This document shows, piece after piece, positions 52,034-61,583 of a DNA stretch of 64,000 nucleotides (its first letter is position 1; each line of letters starts with the position of its first letter). The notes below the pieces were generated by a model. That model ran no database searches, was not told where the DNA came from, and saw nothing but the letters and a program-made list of their open reading frames with translations. The DNA is from Natrinema sp046097095 (GTDB lineage: Archaea > Halobacteriota > Halobacteria > Halobacteriales > Natrialbaceae): contig NZ_CP175698.1 in assembly GCF_046097095.1 (NCBI RefSeq), positions 992,001-1,056,000 of the forward strand, written 5' to 3'. The translations under genes and the position numbers were made by a program.

Positions 52034-52639
52034 TCAGCGCGTCCCAGCGCCCGCCTCGGCCAGCGCGTCGGTCACCGCCTCGAGCACCGCGTCCGGCGAT
52101 TGCGTCGCGTCGACACGGACGAACCGGTCGGGGTCGCGCTCGATCAGTCGTTCGTAGTTGTCGCGAACTGCGGCGAGATACTCGGCGCGTTCGAACTTGT
52201 TCGTCGTCCCCGCTCGGGCGGCGGCGGTCTCGGAGTCGAGGTCGAGGTAGATCGTCAGGTCCGGTTCGACCGAGAACGGTCGGTGAACGTCGGCGACGTA
52301 CTCGAGAGGGTCCGCGAGGTCGACGCGCTCCGAGCGCTCGAGAGTCGCGCCCTGGTAGGCAAAGCGGGAGTCCGAGTAGCGATCGGAGATCACGAGGGCA
52401 CCGCGCTCGAGGGCGGGTTCGATCACCCGCGAGAGGTGGTCGGCGTGGTCGGCGGTGTACAGAAAGAGCTCCGCCAGCGGGTCGGCGTCGTCGTCCTCGA
52501 TCGAGCGGTAGACGGCATCGCCGTACCACGAATCGTCCGTGGGTTCGCGCGTGAAGGTGGCCTCGGGATAGCGGTCGCGCAGGGCTTCCCAGACCGTCGT
52601 CTTCCCACTGCCGTCCAGTCCCTCGAGCGTGACCAGCAT
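52034..52639 (-). CDS. tmk: Thymidylate kinase
   Basis: 201 residues phosphorylating dTMP to dTDP. P-loop EGLDGSGKTT (residues 6-15), the TFTREPTDD block (DR-equivalent loop) and the VISDRYSDSRFAYQG motif place it in the family; the DLTIYLDLD strand and the lid follow. The ATG at 52639 directly precedes LVTLEG. It is divergent from the NAD-binding protein gene. Confidence 0.95.
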   Translation of the reverse strand: MLVTLEGLDGSGKTTVWEALRDRYPEATFTREPTDDSWYGDAVYRSIEDDDADPLAELFLYTADHADHLSRVIEPALERGALVISDRYSDSRFAYQGATLERSERVDLADPLEYVADVHRPFSVEPDLTIYLDLDSETAAARAGTTNKFERAEYLAAVRDNYERLIERDPDRFVRVDATQSPDAVLEAVTDALAEAGAGTR

Positions 52640-52750
52640 GGTCCCACCTCGTGGAGAGCGGTATTTAGATGTAGCACAATCCATCGAGCATCGGTCGCAC
52701 CGAACGGTGAGGCGGCCACCTATTTATCGCTGCGACGGCACAGTCCGCGT

Positions 52751-53668
52751 ATGGAGATCCTCGTCGCCGGCGGGACCGGCTTCATTGGCACGAACCTGTG
52801 TGCGGAACTGGCCGAGCGCGGCCACGAGGTGACGGCACTGTCGCGGTCTCCGGACGCCGGCGATCTCCCCGACGGCGTCGACTCGGCGATGGGCGACGTG
52901 AGCGCGTACGACTCGATCGTCGACGTCGTGTCGGGCTACGACGCCGTGGTCAACCTCGTCTCGCTCTCGCCGCTCTACCAGCCGCCGACGGGGAAAACCC
53001 ACGAGGAGGTCCACCTCGGAGGGACCGAAACCCTCGTCCGGGCCGCCGAGGCCGGCGGCGTCGACCGATTCCTGCAGATGAGCGGGCTCGGAGCCGATCC
53101 GAACGGCAAGACCGCCTTCCTTCGCGCCAAGGGGAACGCCGAGGAGGTCGTCAGGAACTCGAGCCTCGCGTGGACGATCGTCCGCCCGTCGGTCGTCTTC
53201 GGCGACGGAGCCGAGTTCCTCGCGTTCACGAAGACGGTGACGACGCCGCACGTGACGGGGCTGCCGGGTGGCGGGAAGACCCGATTCCAGCCGATCTGGG
53301 TCGGCGATCTGGTTCCGATGCTGGCCGAGGCGCTGGCGGACGACGCTCACGTCGGCGAGACGTACGAACTCGCCGGTCCGGAAGTGCTCACGCTCGCCGA
53401 CGTGACGGAACTGGCCTATGCGGCCGAGGGGACAGACGTCACGATCGTCCCGGTTCCGATGGAGCTGTCGAAGCTCGGGCTCACGATCGTCGGGCCGGTG
53501 CCGTTCATCCCGTTCGGTCCGGATCAGGCTCGCTCGCTCGAGGTCGACAACACCGTCGCCGACAACGACGTGACCGCGTTCGGTCGCGACCCGACTGCAC
53601 TGACGACGCTCGGCGCGTACCTCGGCCTCGAGAGCGGTACTCGGGTGCAGTCGGCGGAAGCGGCGTAA
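52751..53668 (+). CDS. NAD(P)-binding SDR/NDUFA9-like protein
   Basis: 305 residues of the atypical SDR (complex I NDUFA9-like) group. The start MEILVAGGTGFIGTNLCAEL holds the GGTGFIG motif, followed by LSRSPDAG and the VGDxS-type strand, and SLAWTIVRPSVVFGDG as the substrate side. These proteins bind NAD(P)H and probably act as epimerases or assembly factors. The start at 52751 is set by the glycine motif. Function beyond nucleotide binding is unknown. Confidence 0.88.
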   Translation: MEILVAGGTGFIGTNLCAELAERGHEVTALSRSPDAGDLPDGVDSAMGDVSAYDSIVDVVSGYDAVVNLVSLSPLYQPPTGKTHEEVHLGGTETLVRAAEAGGVDRFLQMSGLGADPNGKTAFLRAKGNAEEVVRNSSLAWTIVRPSVVFGDGAEFLAFTKTVTTPHVTGLPGGGKTRFQPIWVGDLVPMLAEALADDAHVGETYELAGPEVLTLADVTELAYAAEGTDVTIVPVPMELSKLGLTIVGPVPFIPFGPDQARSLEVDNTVADNDVTAFGRDPTALTTLGAYLGLESGTRVQSAEAA

Positions 53669-53862
53669 GCGCGAGTATCGCGTTCACTACCGGACGGCGG
53701 CCGTCACTGTTCGATCTCGGCCGTCGGAGACACGTATTATGAAAAACATCACCGTCCGGAACAGAAGTCGTTTTCGTCTCGAAATATCGGCCTGAACACG
53801 CCATCAGTCGCCCGATTTGGGCCGATATGGAATTAATAAAGAAATTCAGTTTAGCACAAGAC

Positions 53863-53902
53863 TTATATCCTCCATCGCACTGTTACCAATCCAACGGAGC
53901 CC
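53863..53902 (+). promoter_or_regulatory. cetZ promoter and possible ribosome-binding site
   Basis: AT-rich 53820-53870 ends in TTATAT at 53863-53868; transcription should start near 53893. GGAG at 53896-53899 is 14 bases before the ATG at 53914, so this gene may have a short leader with a weak Shine-Dalgarno, unlike most here. Confidence 0.4.
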
Positions 53903-53913
53903 CCTGACAAACA

Positions 53914-55098
53914 ATGAAGCTGGCGATGATCGGATTCGGACAGGCCGGTGGCAAAATCGTCGATCGATTCCTCGATTACGACGATCGGACGAACAGCGGA
54001 ATCGTCCGGGCGGCGATCGCCGTCAACTCCGCGAAGGCGGATCTCATCGGTCTCGACAACATTCCACAGGAGAATCGCGTACTCATCGGCCAGGCCCGCG
54101 TGAAGGGCCACGGTGTGGGTGCTGACAACGAGCTCGGCGCGGAAGTCGCCGAGGAGGACATCGACGAGGTGCAAAACGCCATCGACTCGATCCCGACCCA
54201 CGAGGTCGACGCCTTCCTGATCGTCTCCGGCATGGGCGGCGGCACCGGTTCGGGTGGTGCGCCCGTCCTCGCAAAGCACCTCAAGCGGATCTACACGATC
54301 CCCGTCTACGGGCTCGGCGTCCTGCCGGGCACCGACGAGGGCGGAATCTACACGCTCAACGCGGCTCGATCGTTCCAGACGTTCGTCCGCGAGGTCGACA
54401 ACCTGCTCGTCTTCGACAACGACTCCTGGCGACAGACCGGCGAGTCCGTCGAGGGCGGCTACGAGCAAATCAACGAGGAGATCGTCCGCCGCTTTGGCAT
54501 CCTCTTCGGTGCCGGCGAGGTCGGCGACGGCCAGGAAGTCGCCGAGAGCGTCGTCGACTCTTCAGAGATCATCAACACGCTCTCCGGCGGCGGTGTCTCT
54601 ACCGTCGGCTTTGCGAGCGAGGAGGTCGAACTCAACTCCGGCGGCGGCGGCCTCCTCTCTCGATTCACCGGCGACGGCGGCACTGGCGACGACGATCTCG
54701 ACGCCGCGAACACCACGAACCGCATCACAAGCCTCGTCCGCAAGGCCGCGCTCGGCCGACTGACCCTTCCCTGCGAGATCGAAGGGACCGAACGCGCCCT
54801 GCTCGTCCTCTCTGGACCCTCGGAGTATCTAAACCGGAAAGGCATCGAACGCGGGCGCAAGTGGCTCGAGGAGGAAACGGGCAGCATGGAAGTCCGCGGC
54901 GGTGACTTCCCGCGAGGGGAGCCCGAAGTGTCCGCGGCGATCCTCCTGTCGGGCGTCACGAACGTCCCGCGGATCAAGCGCCTCCAGCAGGTCGCCATCG
55001 AGGCCCAGGACAACATGGACGACATCCAGCAGGAAAGCGAAGAGAACCTCGAGGAACTCGTCGAAGACGACGAGGACGAACTCGAGCCGCTCTTTTAG
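53914..55098 (+). CDS. cetZ1: CetZ tubulin-superfamily cytoskeletal protein
   Basis: 394 residues. MKLAMIGFGQAGGKIVDRFL is the CetZ N-terminus (not FtsZ); the tubulin signature GGGTGSG is at residues 108-114, with the GTPase T7-like loop and NTTNRITSLVRKAALGRLTL further on. CetZ proteins control cell shape and motility in haloarchaea and polymerise with GTP. The C-terminal 40 residues are an acidic tail (ESEENLEELVEDDEDELE), as in CetZ1. CetZ1 versus a paralogue is not certain. Confidence 0.93.
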   Translation: MKLAMIGFGQAGGKIVDRFLDYDDRTNSGIVRAAIAVNSAKADLIGLDNIPQENRVLIGQARVKGHGVGADNELGAEVAEEDIDEVQNAIDSIPTHEVDAFLIVSGMGGGTGSGGAPVLAKHLKRIYTIPVYGLGVLPGTDEGGIYTLNAARSFQTFVREVDNLLVFDNDSWRQTGESVEGGYEQINEEIVRRFGILFGAGEVGDGQEVAESVVDSSEIINTLSGGGVSTVGFASEEVELNSGGGGLLSRFTGDGGTGDDDLDAANTTNRITSLVRKAALGRLTLPCEIEGTERALLVLSGPSEYLNRKGIERGRKWLEEETGSMEVRGGDFPRGEPEVSAAILLSGVTNVPRIKRLQQVAIEAQDNMDDIQQESEENLEELVEDDEDELEPLF

Positions 55099-55242
55099 AC
55101 CACCATTCATCCGGTTTTCTGACGGCTCGAGCGGCCGCGCTCGGCTCGTGTCGGGGGGCGCGAGATCGAGTCCGGACGCGGACGCGAGAGCCCGACTCCG
55201 ACGTGCTTTTGAGCGCGCCCGGACTACCGCAATCTGATTCAG

Positions 55243-55947
55243 ATGCGCGTCGTCGTCCCGTTTGCCGCCGAGACGCCGAAGACTCGCCTCGAGCCCACAC
55301 TCACGGCAGCCGAGCGCTCGGCGTTCGCCCGCGCGATGCTCGTGGACGTGTTGCGCGCGGTCGTCGAAGCGGGCCACGAGCCGACGGTCGTCTCGACTGC
55401 GCCACTTTCCATCGCCGACCTCGAGTTGCCCGGCGAAGTCGAAGCGGCGACCTCGGTGACGGTCGACGACCGGCCGCTCACCGAGGCGGTCAACGCGCGA
55501 CTGCCCGGTGGGAGCGAGAGCGACGCGGACGGAGACGATGGCGAGGACACCGAAGCGGTCGCCGTCGTCATGGCCGACCTCGCGCTGGCGACACCGACCG
55601 CGCTCGAGGCGCTGTTCGCCGCCGACGCCGACGTGGCGATCGCGCCGGGGCGGGCCGGCGGGACGAACGCGCTCGTCGTCCGCGAGCCTGCGTTCCGGGT
55701 CGACTACCACGGAGCCTCCTATCTCGACCACCGCGAGCTCGCCCGCGAGGCCGGGGCCACCCTCGAGACGGTTGACTCGTTTCAGCTCGCGACGGATATC
55801 GACGAACCCGACGAGATAGTCGAGGTGCTCGTCCACGGCCACGAGACCGACCGCGCTCCGTCCTATCTCCGCGAACTCGGATTCGATCTCGCCGAACGGG
55901 AGGGACGAGTCACAGCCGTTCGCGGTGAGCCGGCAGGGTCGGAGTAG
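55243..55947 (+). CDS. cofC: 2-phospho-L-lactate guanylyltransferase
   Basis: 234 residues. MRVVVPFAAETPKTRLEP is the CofC N-terminus; LATPTALEALFAADADVAIA, then PGRAGGTNALVV and FRVDYHGASYLDH follow as nucleotide and lactate binding parts. It activates the lactate side chain of F420 with GTP. Residues about 88-105 are an acidic Asp/Glu/Gly loop insertion. Sixty-two bases before cofG on the same strand; with cofH nearby it marks F420 biosynthesis. Confidence 0.92.
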   Translation: MRVVVPFAAETPKTRLEPTLTAAERSAFARAMLVDVLRAVVEAGHEPTVVSTAPLSIADLELPGEVEAATSVTVDDRPLTEAVNARLPGGSESDADGDDGEDTEAVAVVMADLALATPTALEALFAADADVAIAPGRAGGTNALVVREPAFRVDYHGASYLDHRELAREAGATLETVDSFQLATDIDEPDEIVEVLVHGHETDRAPSYLRELGFDLAEREGRVTAVRGEPAGSE

Positions 55948-56009
55948 CGCCGGCGGCGGGACGCCGCGAAGCCAAGCCCTTATGTGCCGAGCGACGGCAT
56001 TCAGAGGTA

Positions 56010-57182
56010 ATGTTTCCCGGGGCGGACGAGTACGGCGTCGATATCGCGGTCGACGATCGGGCCGTCGAGGACCTCCTGCAAGTGAGTCCGAACGACGTCG
56101 ACGCGCCGCCGCGCCTGACCTACGCGCGGAACGTGTTCGTGCCGCTCACGACTGCCTGTCGATACACCTGCACGTACTGTACCTACTTCGACCCGCCGGG
56201 GCAGGCCTCGCTGCTTTCGCTCGAGGAGGTCCGCGAGATCTGCCGGCGCGGCGCGGACGCCGGCTGTACCGAGGCGCTGTTTACCTTCGGCGACGACCCC
56301 GACGACCGCTACACCGAGATCCACACGCAACTCGAGGCGTGGGGCCACGACTCGATCCACACCTACCTGCGCGAGGCCTGTGAGGTCGCACTCGAGGAGG
56401 GGCTCTTACCCCACGCGAACCCCGGCGACCAGACCCGCGAGCAGATGGAAACCGTCGCGGACGTCAACGCCAGCATGGGCGTGATGCTCGAGACGACCGC
56501 CGAGGTCGGGGCCCACGCCGGTCCGCGGCGCAAGGTGCCCGGCCAACGCTTGCGAACACTGAAAAATGCGGGCGAACTCGACGTGGCGTTTACGACCGGG
56601 ATTCTGGTGGGGATCGGCGAGAGCTGGCGGGATCGCGCCGAGAGCCTGCTCGCGATCCGAACACTCCACGAGCGCTACGATCACATTCAGGAGGTGATCG
56701 TCCAGCCGGTCGTGGACAACGAGCGGTGGTCCGACGGCTCGCCCGATCTCGCGACGATGCGGCAGGTGACGGCGATGGCGCGCGCTGCGTTACCGGAGGA
56801 GATTTCGGTGCAGGTGCCCCCCAATCTCGCGCCCGCCAAGGACCTGATCGACTGCGGCGTCGACGATCTGGGCGGCGTCTCGCCGGTCACCGACGACCAC
56901 ATCAACCCCGACTACACGTGGCCCGCCTTACGCGAACTCGAGGAGATCGCCGATCACGCCGGCGTCCCGCTCGGTGAACGGCTCCCGGTCTACGAGCGGT
57001 TCTTGCCCGCCGACCTCCGGACGGACGGCTTCGACGGGCGGGTCGCCGACGGTGCCGACGGTGCCGACGGTGGGCGGAAGTGGCTCTCGCCGACGATTCG
57101 AGACGCGCTCGCGGCCGACAATGTGGCCGGGCGGCGCTATCGGGCGGTGCTTCGCGACGAGACGGCGGCCGCCGCGGACTGA
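56010..57182 (+). CDS. cofG: 7,8-didemethyl-8-hydroxy-5-deazariboflavin synthase subunit CofG
   Basis: 390 residues, radical SAM. The CX3CX2C cluster motif CRYTCTYC has cysteines 50, 54 and 57. GVMLETTAEVGAHAGPRRKV and GILVGIGESWRDRAESLLAI are CofG blocks. With CofH it builds the deazaflavin Fo from tyrosine and a ribityl-uracil. The last 45 residues are Asp/Gly-rich and variable. Sixty-two bases after cofC, probably cotranscribed. Confidence 0.94.
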   Translation: MFPGADEYGVDIAVDDRAVEDLLQVSPNDVDAPPRLTYARNVFVPLTTACRYTCTYCTYFDPPGQASLLSLEEVREICRRGADAGCTEALFTFGDDPDDRYTEIHTQLEAWGHDSIHTYLREACEVALEEGLLPHANPGDQTREQMETVADVNASMGVMLETTAEVGAHAGPRRKVPGQRLRTLKNAGELDVAFTTGILVGIGESWRDRAESLLAIRTLHERYDHIQEVIVQPVVDNERWSDGSPDLATMRQVTAMARAALPEEISVQVPPNLAPAKDLIDCGVDDLGGVSPVTDDHINPDYTWPALRELEEIADHAGVPLGERLPVYERFLPADLRTDGFDGRVADGADGADGGRKWLSPTIRDALAADNVAGRRYRAVLRDETAAAAD

Positions 57183-57250
57183 CCGGCGTGAGCCGGCTCG
57201 CGCTCGCTCCGAATCGAGTCGGTTATCCGCTGCTATCCCTGAGGACGGGT

Positions 57251-57424
57251 GTGACATCCCCTGGACCCGTCTCCGACGAGGGGCGAACGCTCAAAAGTCG
57301 CGGATACCGAATCACCGTCGACGAGGGCCGTGACTCGTTTTTCGCGATCAGCCTCGAGGACCCCGAGAGCGAAACGGCGTGGCTCATGTCGGACACCGTC
57401 CGTTCGCTCGACGAAATGCAGTAG
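57251..57424 (+). CDS. Short haloarchaeal protein (DUF7331-like)
   Basis: 57 residues from a GTG start (VTSPGPVSDEGRTLKSRGYR). Small acidic proteins with a RGYRITVDEG...SFFAISLEDPESETAW pattern occur across haloarchaea; the DUF number is from memory. The frame extends upstream, but those residues overlap cofG in another frame. Convergent with the deaminase gene, 20 bases away. Confidence 0.6.
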   Translation: MTSPGPVSDEGRTLKSRGYRITVDEGRDSFFAISLEDPESETAWLMSDTVRSLDEMQ

Positions 57425-57444
57425 CGATCCCGCAGGAGCGACCG

Positions 57445-57897
57445 TCAGAAATAGTCCTCGTGGACCGCGAGTCCCTCGTCCTCGAGCACCGGCCCCTCGA
57501 CGGTCGTCGAGCCGCCGGCCCGGTTGACGACCTCCGTGCAAGGAATCTCGATAACGCCGTCGTCCCGAAGTTCCGCCAGTGAATTGACCGAGACGCTGTA
57601 GACGACCCGTCCGAGCCCCGCGTAGACGATCGCGCTCGCACACATCGGGCACGGTTCGGTGCTCGTGTACATCGTACACGCCGCGCGCTCGTCGGGCTCG
57701 AGTTCGCGTGCGGCCCACCGGGCCAGTTTGAACTCCGGATGGGCGGCGATGTCGTCGTCCGTGATCGTCGTGTTCTCGGCCGTTCGAACGACCTCGTCGT
57801 CGACGACGAGGAGCGAGCCGAAGGGGGTGTTGCCGTTTTCGACCGCCGATCGCGAGCGGTCGATCGCCCGCTGTACGTACACCTCATCGTTTGCCAT
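57445..57897 (-). CDS. Cytidine/guanine-type nucleoside deaminase
   Basis: 150 residues with the zinc deaminase fold: the HxE ligand pair as H53-P-E55 in AAHPEFKLAR (usually HAE) and the PCPMC motif with C83 and C86. TPFGSLLVVDDEVV is the substrate-side strand. It deaminates a nucleobase, nucleoside or tRNA adenosine; the substrate is not decided. It lies between cofG and cofH on the cofH strand. Confidence 0.9.
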   Translation of the reverse strand: MANDEVYVQRAIDRSRSAVENGNTPFGSLLVVDDEVVRTAENTTITDDDIAAHPEFKLARWAARELEPDERAACTMYTSTEPCPMCASAIVYAGLGRVVYSVSVNSLAELRDDGVIEIPCTEVVNRAGGSTTVEGPVLEDEGLAVHEDYF

Positions 57898-57959
57898 ACC
57901 GGTTCGTCGGTCGCCACCACCGAAACGGTATCCCCTCGCCGCGGGCCGTGACGGCGGCG

Positions 57960-58724
57960 TTACGAACAGGAGAAGCCGCCGTCGACCACCAGCTCCTCCC
58001 CGGTGATCCAGGCGGCCTCGTCGCTGGCGAGGAACAACATCGCGTTGGCGATGTCCTCCGGCCGGCCGAGGCGCTTGAGCGGGTAATAGCGGGACATCTC
58101 TTCTTTGGTCTGCTCCCACTCCTCCTCGGTGTGGTTCTTTCGTGGCATCGCGGTGTCGGTCACGCCCGGACAGACCGCGTTTGCTCGAACGCCGGCCGGG
58201 CCGACCTCTGCCGCGACGGTGCGCGTGAAGTTGACCACTGCGCCTTTCGAGAGCGAGTACGCGCCCAACTGCGGTGCGCCGATGACGCCGGCCAGCGACG
58301 CCGTGTTGACGATCGCACCCGAGCCCTGTTCCTTGAAGTGTGGAATCACGGCGTGACAGCCGTTCCAGACGCCCTTGACGTTCACGTCGATGACCCGGTC
58401 GCGCTCGCCTTCGTCGATCTCCTCGACGTTCGAACGCTCGTGGCTGACTCCCGCGTTGTTGAGCATGATATCGAGACCGAACTCCGAGACCGCCTCGTCG
58501 ACCGCCGCGTGGACCGCGTCGGCGTCCCGCACGTCTACCTCGAGCGCAGCCCCACCTCGTCCCGCGTCTTCGACGCGGCCGATCGTCTCTTCGGCGCTCT
58601 CGAGGTCGATATCGGCCGCGACGATCGTCGCGCCCTCTTCGGCGAACAGTTCGGCGGCTTTCCGGCCGAGGCCGGACCCTGCACCCGTGACAAACGCTGT
58701 CTTGCCTTCGAGTCGCATACCCAT
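57960..58724 (-). CDS. SDR family oxidoreductase
   Basis: 254 residues from the ATG at 58724 (an in-frame ATG at 58718 is also possible). TGAGSGLGR nucleotide loop, NNAGVSHE, active Ser in VNTASLAGV, YSLSK catalytic Tyr/Lys and AWITGEELVVDGGF. VAADID after strand 2 favours NAD. It is related to the dehydrogenase encoded at 31574 but only as a family member. Its stop lies 62 bases upstream of the deaminase start on the same strand; the cofH stop is 100 bases upstream. Confidence 0.9.
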   Translation of the reverse strand: MGMRLEGKTAFVTGAGSGLGRKAAELFAEEGATIVAADIDLESAEETIGRVEDAGRGGAALEVDVRDADAVHAAVDEAVSEFGLDIMLNNAGVSHERSNVEEIDEGERDRVIDVNVKGVWNGCHAVIPHFKEQGSGAIVNTASLAGVIGAPQLGAYSLSKGAVVNFTRTVAAEVGPAGVRANAVCPGVTDTAMPRKNHTEEEWEQTKEEMSRYYPLKRLGRPEDIANAMLFLASDEAAWITGEELVVDGGFSCS

Positions 58725-58824
58725 AGACCCTCGAGAGGCCACATAAAGTATTTCACGGCGGAAAAACGGGAGGAGACCGGTTCGGCCGGCCAATTCGCGT
58801 CGGCAGCGGTGGCGGCGCGACGGA

Positions 58825-60204
58825 TCAGTCGTCCACGATTGCGGTTCGCTCCGCGCTCTCATCGCGGGTCAACAGCGGCGTTCCGTCGGCGTTGGGCCCG
58901 AGTTGCGGGCCAAATGGCGGGTCGTCGGGGTCGATGACGCGGCGTCGCTCGTAGTCGGTCGAGCGCTCGACCGGCACGCGGCCGATCGAGGAGATCATCT
59001 CGACGTAGTCGTCGAACGACCGGAATTCACCGAAGCCGCCGCCGGCGCGTTTGGTGATCTCCTCCGAGAGGATCGTCCCCATGTAGTCGTCGGCCCCGCA
59101 GTTGAGCATCTTCAGCCCCCGCTCGTCGCCGTACTTGACCCACGACGACTGGATGTGGTCGATGTTGTCGAGGAACAGCCGCGAGACGGCGATCAGCAGT
59201 TCGTCCTCGTCCGCGCTCGCGCCGCCGGAGACCACGTCGTGCTCGAACAGCGGTGTGTTCTGGTGGATGAAAGAAAGCGGGACGAATTCCGAGATATTGC
59301 CGGTGCGGTCCTGTAGATCCCGAATTCGTTTTAAATGTAGTGCGCGGTGGGCCTCGTTCTCGACGTGACCGTACATGATCGTCGCCGTCATCCCGAGGCC
59401 GACATCGGCGGCGGCCTCCATCGCCTCGAGCCAGCCCTCCGTCTCGATCTTGCCGGGGCAGATCACCTCGCGGACCTCCTCGACGAGGATCTCGGCCGCG
59501 GTACCGGGGACCGTGTCCAGCCCCGCCTCCTTGAGCCGGCGGTAGACCTCCTCGTAGGACCAGTCGGTGCCGCGCCGGGCGTGGTAGGCCTCTTCGGGCG
59601 TCATCGAGTGAACGTGGACGCCGCCGACGCTCATCGCCGCGATCTGATCCGTATAGGTGCCGGGGCTGGTGTCGTAGACCGCCGGCGGCTTGTAGTTGAC
59701 CTCCTTCGGATTCGGGTGGGCCTCGAGGATCTCCCGGTGTTCGTCGTCGAGCGCGAACGCGGGGTGCAGGCCCGAGACCGAGGTCACCTCGTAGATGCCA
59801 CGCTCGACGGCGTCGGCGACGATCTCGCGCGATTCGGCGGGTGTCTTCGTGAAGCCGGCCGTCTCGACCGCTGTCTCGCGCTCGAAGGTGTGGGCGGCGT
59901 CCTTGAAATTACAGAACAGACAGCCCACGTTGCAGGCCGTCGTGACGTTGTTGTTCAGGTTCGCGATGAAGGTGACCTCCTCGCCGACCACCTCGGCGCG
60001 GCGCCGATCGGCCGCCTCGAGGACGCGTTCCTTGCGCGTCCGGTCGATGCCCTCGCTGTCCGTCCCCGTGGTCAGCAACTCGGTCGCATCGTCGACGGTC
60101 AGTCGGTCGCCGTCGCGTGCTTTCGCCAGCGCGTTCTCGAAGGACTGGTCGGTCTCGGGGACGTGTTCGAACGTGAGGTCGGCCTCGGTCACCGGTCGCT
60201 CCAT
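58825..60204 (-). CDS. cofH: 7,8-didemethyl-8-hydroxy-5-deazariboflavin synthase subunit CofH
   Basis: 459 residues, radical SAM. CX3CX2C in CNVGCLFCNF uses cysteines 91, 95 and 98. FIANLNNNVTTACN, EVTSVSGLHPAFALDDEH and TTVPGTAAEIL-like blocks are characteristic. It transfers the tyrosine-derived part to 5-amino-6-ribitylaminouracil, and CofG finishes Fo. It is on the opposite strand from cofC and cofG and divided from them by a deaminase and a dehydrogenase gene. Confidence 0.95.
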   Translation of the reverse strand: MERPVTEADLTFEHVPETDQSFENALAKARDGDRLTVDDATELLTTGTDSEGIDRTRKERVLEAADRRRAEVVGEEVTFIANLNNNVTTACNVGCLFCNFKDAAHTFERETAVETAGFTKTPAESREIVADAVERGIYEVTSVSGLHPAFALDDEHREILEAHPNPKEVNYKPPAVYDTSPGTYTDQIAAMSVGGVHVHSMTPEEAYHARRGTDWSYEEVYRRLKEAGLDTVPGTAAEILVEEVREVICPGKIETEGWLEAMEAAADVGLGMTATIMYGHVENEAHRALHLKRIRDLQDRTGNISEFVPLSFIHQNTPLFEHDVVSGGASADEDELLIAVSRLFLDNIDHIQSSWVKYGDERGLKMLNCGADDYMGTILSEEITKRAGGGFGEFRSFDDYVEMISSIGRVPVERSTDYERRRVIDPDDPPFGPQLGPNADGTPLLTRDESAERTAIVDD

Positions 60205-60325
60205 CGGAGAAACGATACCCGTACAGCGAGAAAAGCGTGGTGGAGTCGGCGAACCAGTGGGGCGAGCTCGGTCGTTTCGATCGGCCCCTCGAGCGAAAGG
60301 GCCAGTCGACCGCCCGCCGTCGGGC

Positions 60326-61354
60326 TCACTGTTCTCGTGGGCTGGGCGCAGCCGACATCGGTTCCGATGTCGGCCACTGCCGGACGTCGGAGGAGATCAG
60401 TGCGAGCAGCCTGCGACGGCGTTCGTCGAGGTCCACGACGGCGGCATCGAACGCCTCGTCGGAGACGGTCGGCACCCCCGCGTTGCGGAGCGGTTCGAGG
60501 GTCGGTGCGGGCGGGGTTCGATCCGCGGGTTCGACGAACGTGTCGTGAAGCGTCTCGAGATAGCTGTGGACGCTCGCCCGCACGGTTTTCACGGTGATAT
60601 CGTCGGGGCGGTCACCGTCGGACACCCCGAACCGAAACAACGTGAGTGCGTCGTCGAGAGCGGCGATGCTCGCCACCGGTGCCCGACTGCGCTGGTTGCT
60701 GTGGAAGTAGTGGAGGATCGGATACGCCTTGTGGTTCTCCGTGAGCGTGTTCAGTTGCGACGCGAGGTCGTTTAGCGGGACCTCGAGGCCCCGAAACTCC
60801 TCGCCGTCCCAGCCGGCGCGGACGATCTCGTCGCCGCTCGTTCCGAGCCCGCTCACGTCGCTTGCAAACGATCGTTTCTGCGTGACGGCGTCGAGCACGG
60901 AGAGGACGTAGGTGACGATCAGGGTGACAAAGAGCATCCCGCTGGCGGTCGCGAGCGTGACCGCGAGTTGCCAGACGCCGTCTCGCGGGACGTAATCGCC
61001 GTTTCCGAGCGTGAAGATCGTGTATCCGGTGACGTAGACGTGCTCGAACCAGGAGAGCGGCCCTTTATCGATCGTATCGATGAGGGGATGTGCGCCGCTT
61101 GCGAAGATGAGCGTCCAGCCGGCCCAGAGAAGGAGGATCCAGACGGAGAGGCCGACAACAAGGATCGCCGGCCCGGCGAGGGTGAGCAGCCGCGAATTCC
61201 GGTCACCGATTCGCTTGAACACGCTCCACGTCCATGCCATCAACCGCGACGTGAGTGGTCCGGCACCGCCTTCGACCCAAAGCGTCGTCCACAGGAGGTC
61301 CACGACGGCGACGCCGAGAAGGACGGCTCCGACGAAAAACGGGATCGGATCCAT
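60326..61354 (-). CDS. Two-TM-type ion channel family protein
   Basis: 342 residues. Hydrophobic helices at 5-25 and 60-85, a pore loop GYTIFTLGNGDYVP (filter TLGNGD, residues 115-120) and a following helix LAVTLATASGMLFVTLIVTY. The rest is soluble and helical. The filter resembles the K+ TVGYGD, with Asn in place of the aromatic residue. It is likely a cation channel; selectivity is open. Start at 61354 (MDPIPFFVGA). Confidence 0.85.
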   Translation of the reverse strand: MDPIPFFVGAVLLGVAVVDLLWTTLWVEGGAGPLTSRLMAWTWSVFKRIGDRNSRLLTLAGPAILVVGLSVWILLLWAGWTLIFASGAHPLIDTIDKGPLSWFEHVYVTGYTIFTLGNGDYVPRDGVWQLAVTLATASGMLFVTLIVTYVLSVLDAVTQKRSFASDVSGLGTSGDEIVRAGWDGEEFRGLEVPLNDLASQLNTLTENHKAYPILHYFHSNQRSRAPVASIAALDDALTLFRFGVSDGDRPDDITVKTVRASVHSYLETLHDTFVEPADRTPPAPTLEPLRNAGVPTVSDEAFDAAVVDLDERRRRLLALISSDVRQWPTSEPMSAAPSPREQ

Positions 61355-61583
61355 CTCAGCGACACCGCTCCGTCGGACGCCGACTCGGGTTCCGACCGTC
61401 GCGGCGACCACCGGCCCGCGCGCGGACGACGCGCTGCTGTGTACTCGATGCGATCACGCGCGGCCGTTCGTGCTCGAGCCGGAAAGGGTTCAAGCCGGAA
61501 TGTTCGCGGGCGGAGTGACAGCCCCGCGGCGCTCGTCGAACGCAAGTCCCTGAACTATCAGAGCGGACCACGTCCCGTCTCGT

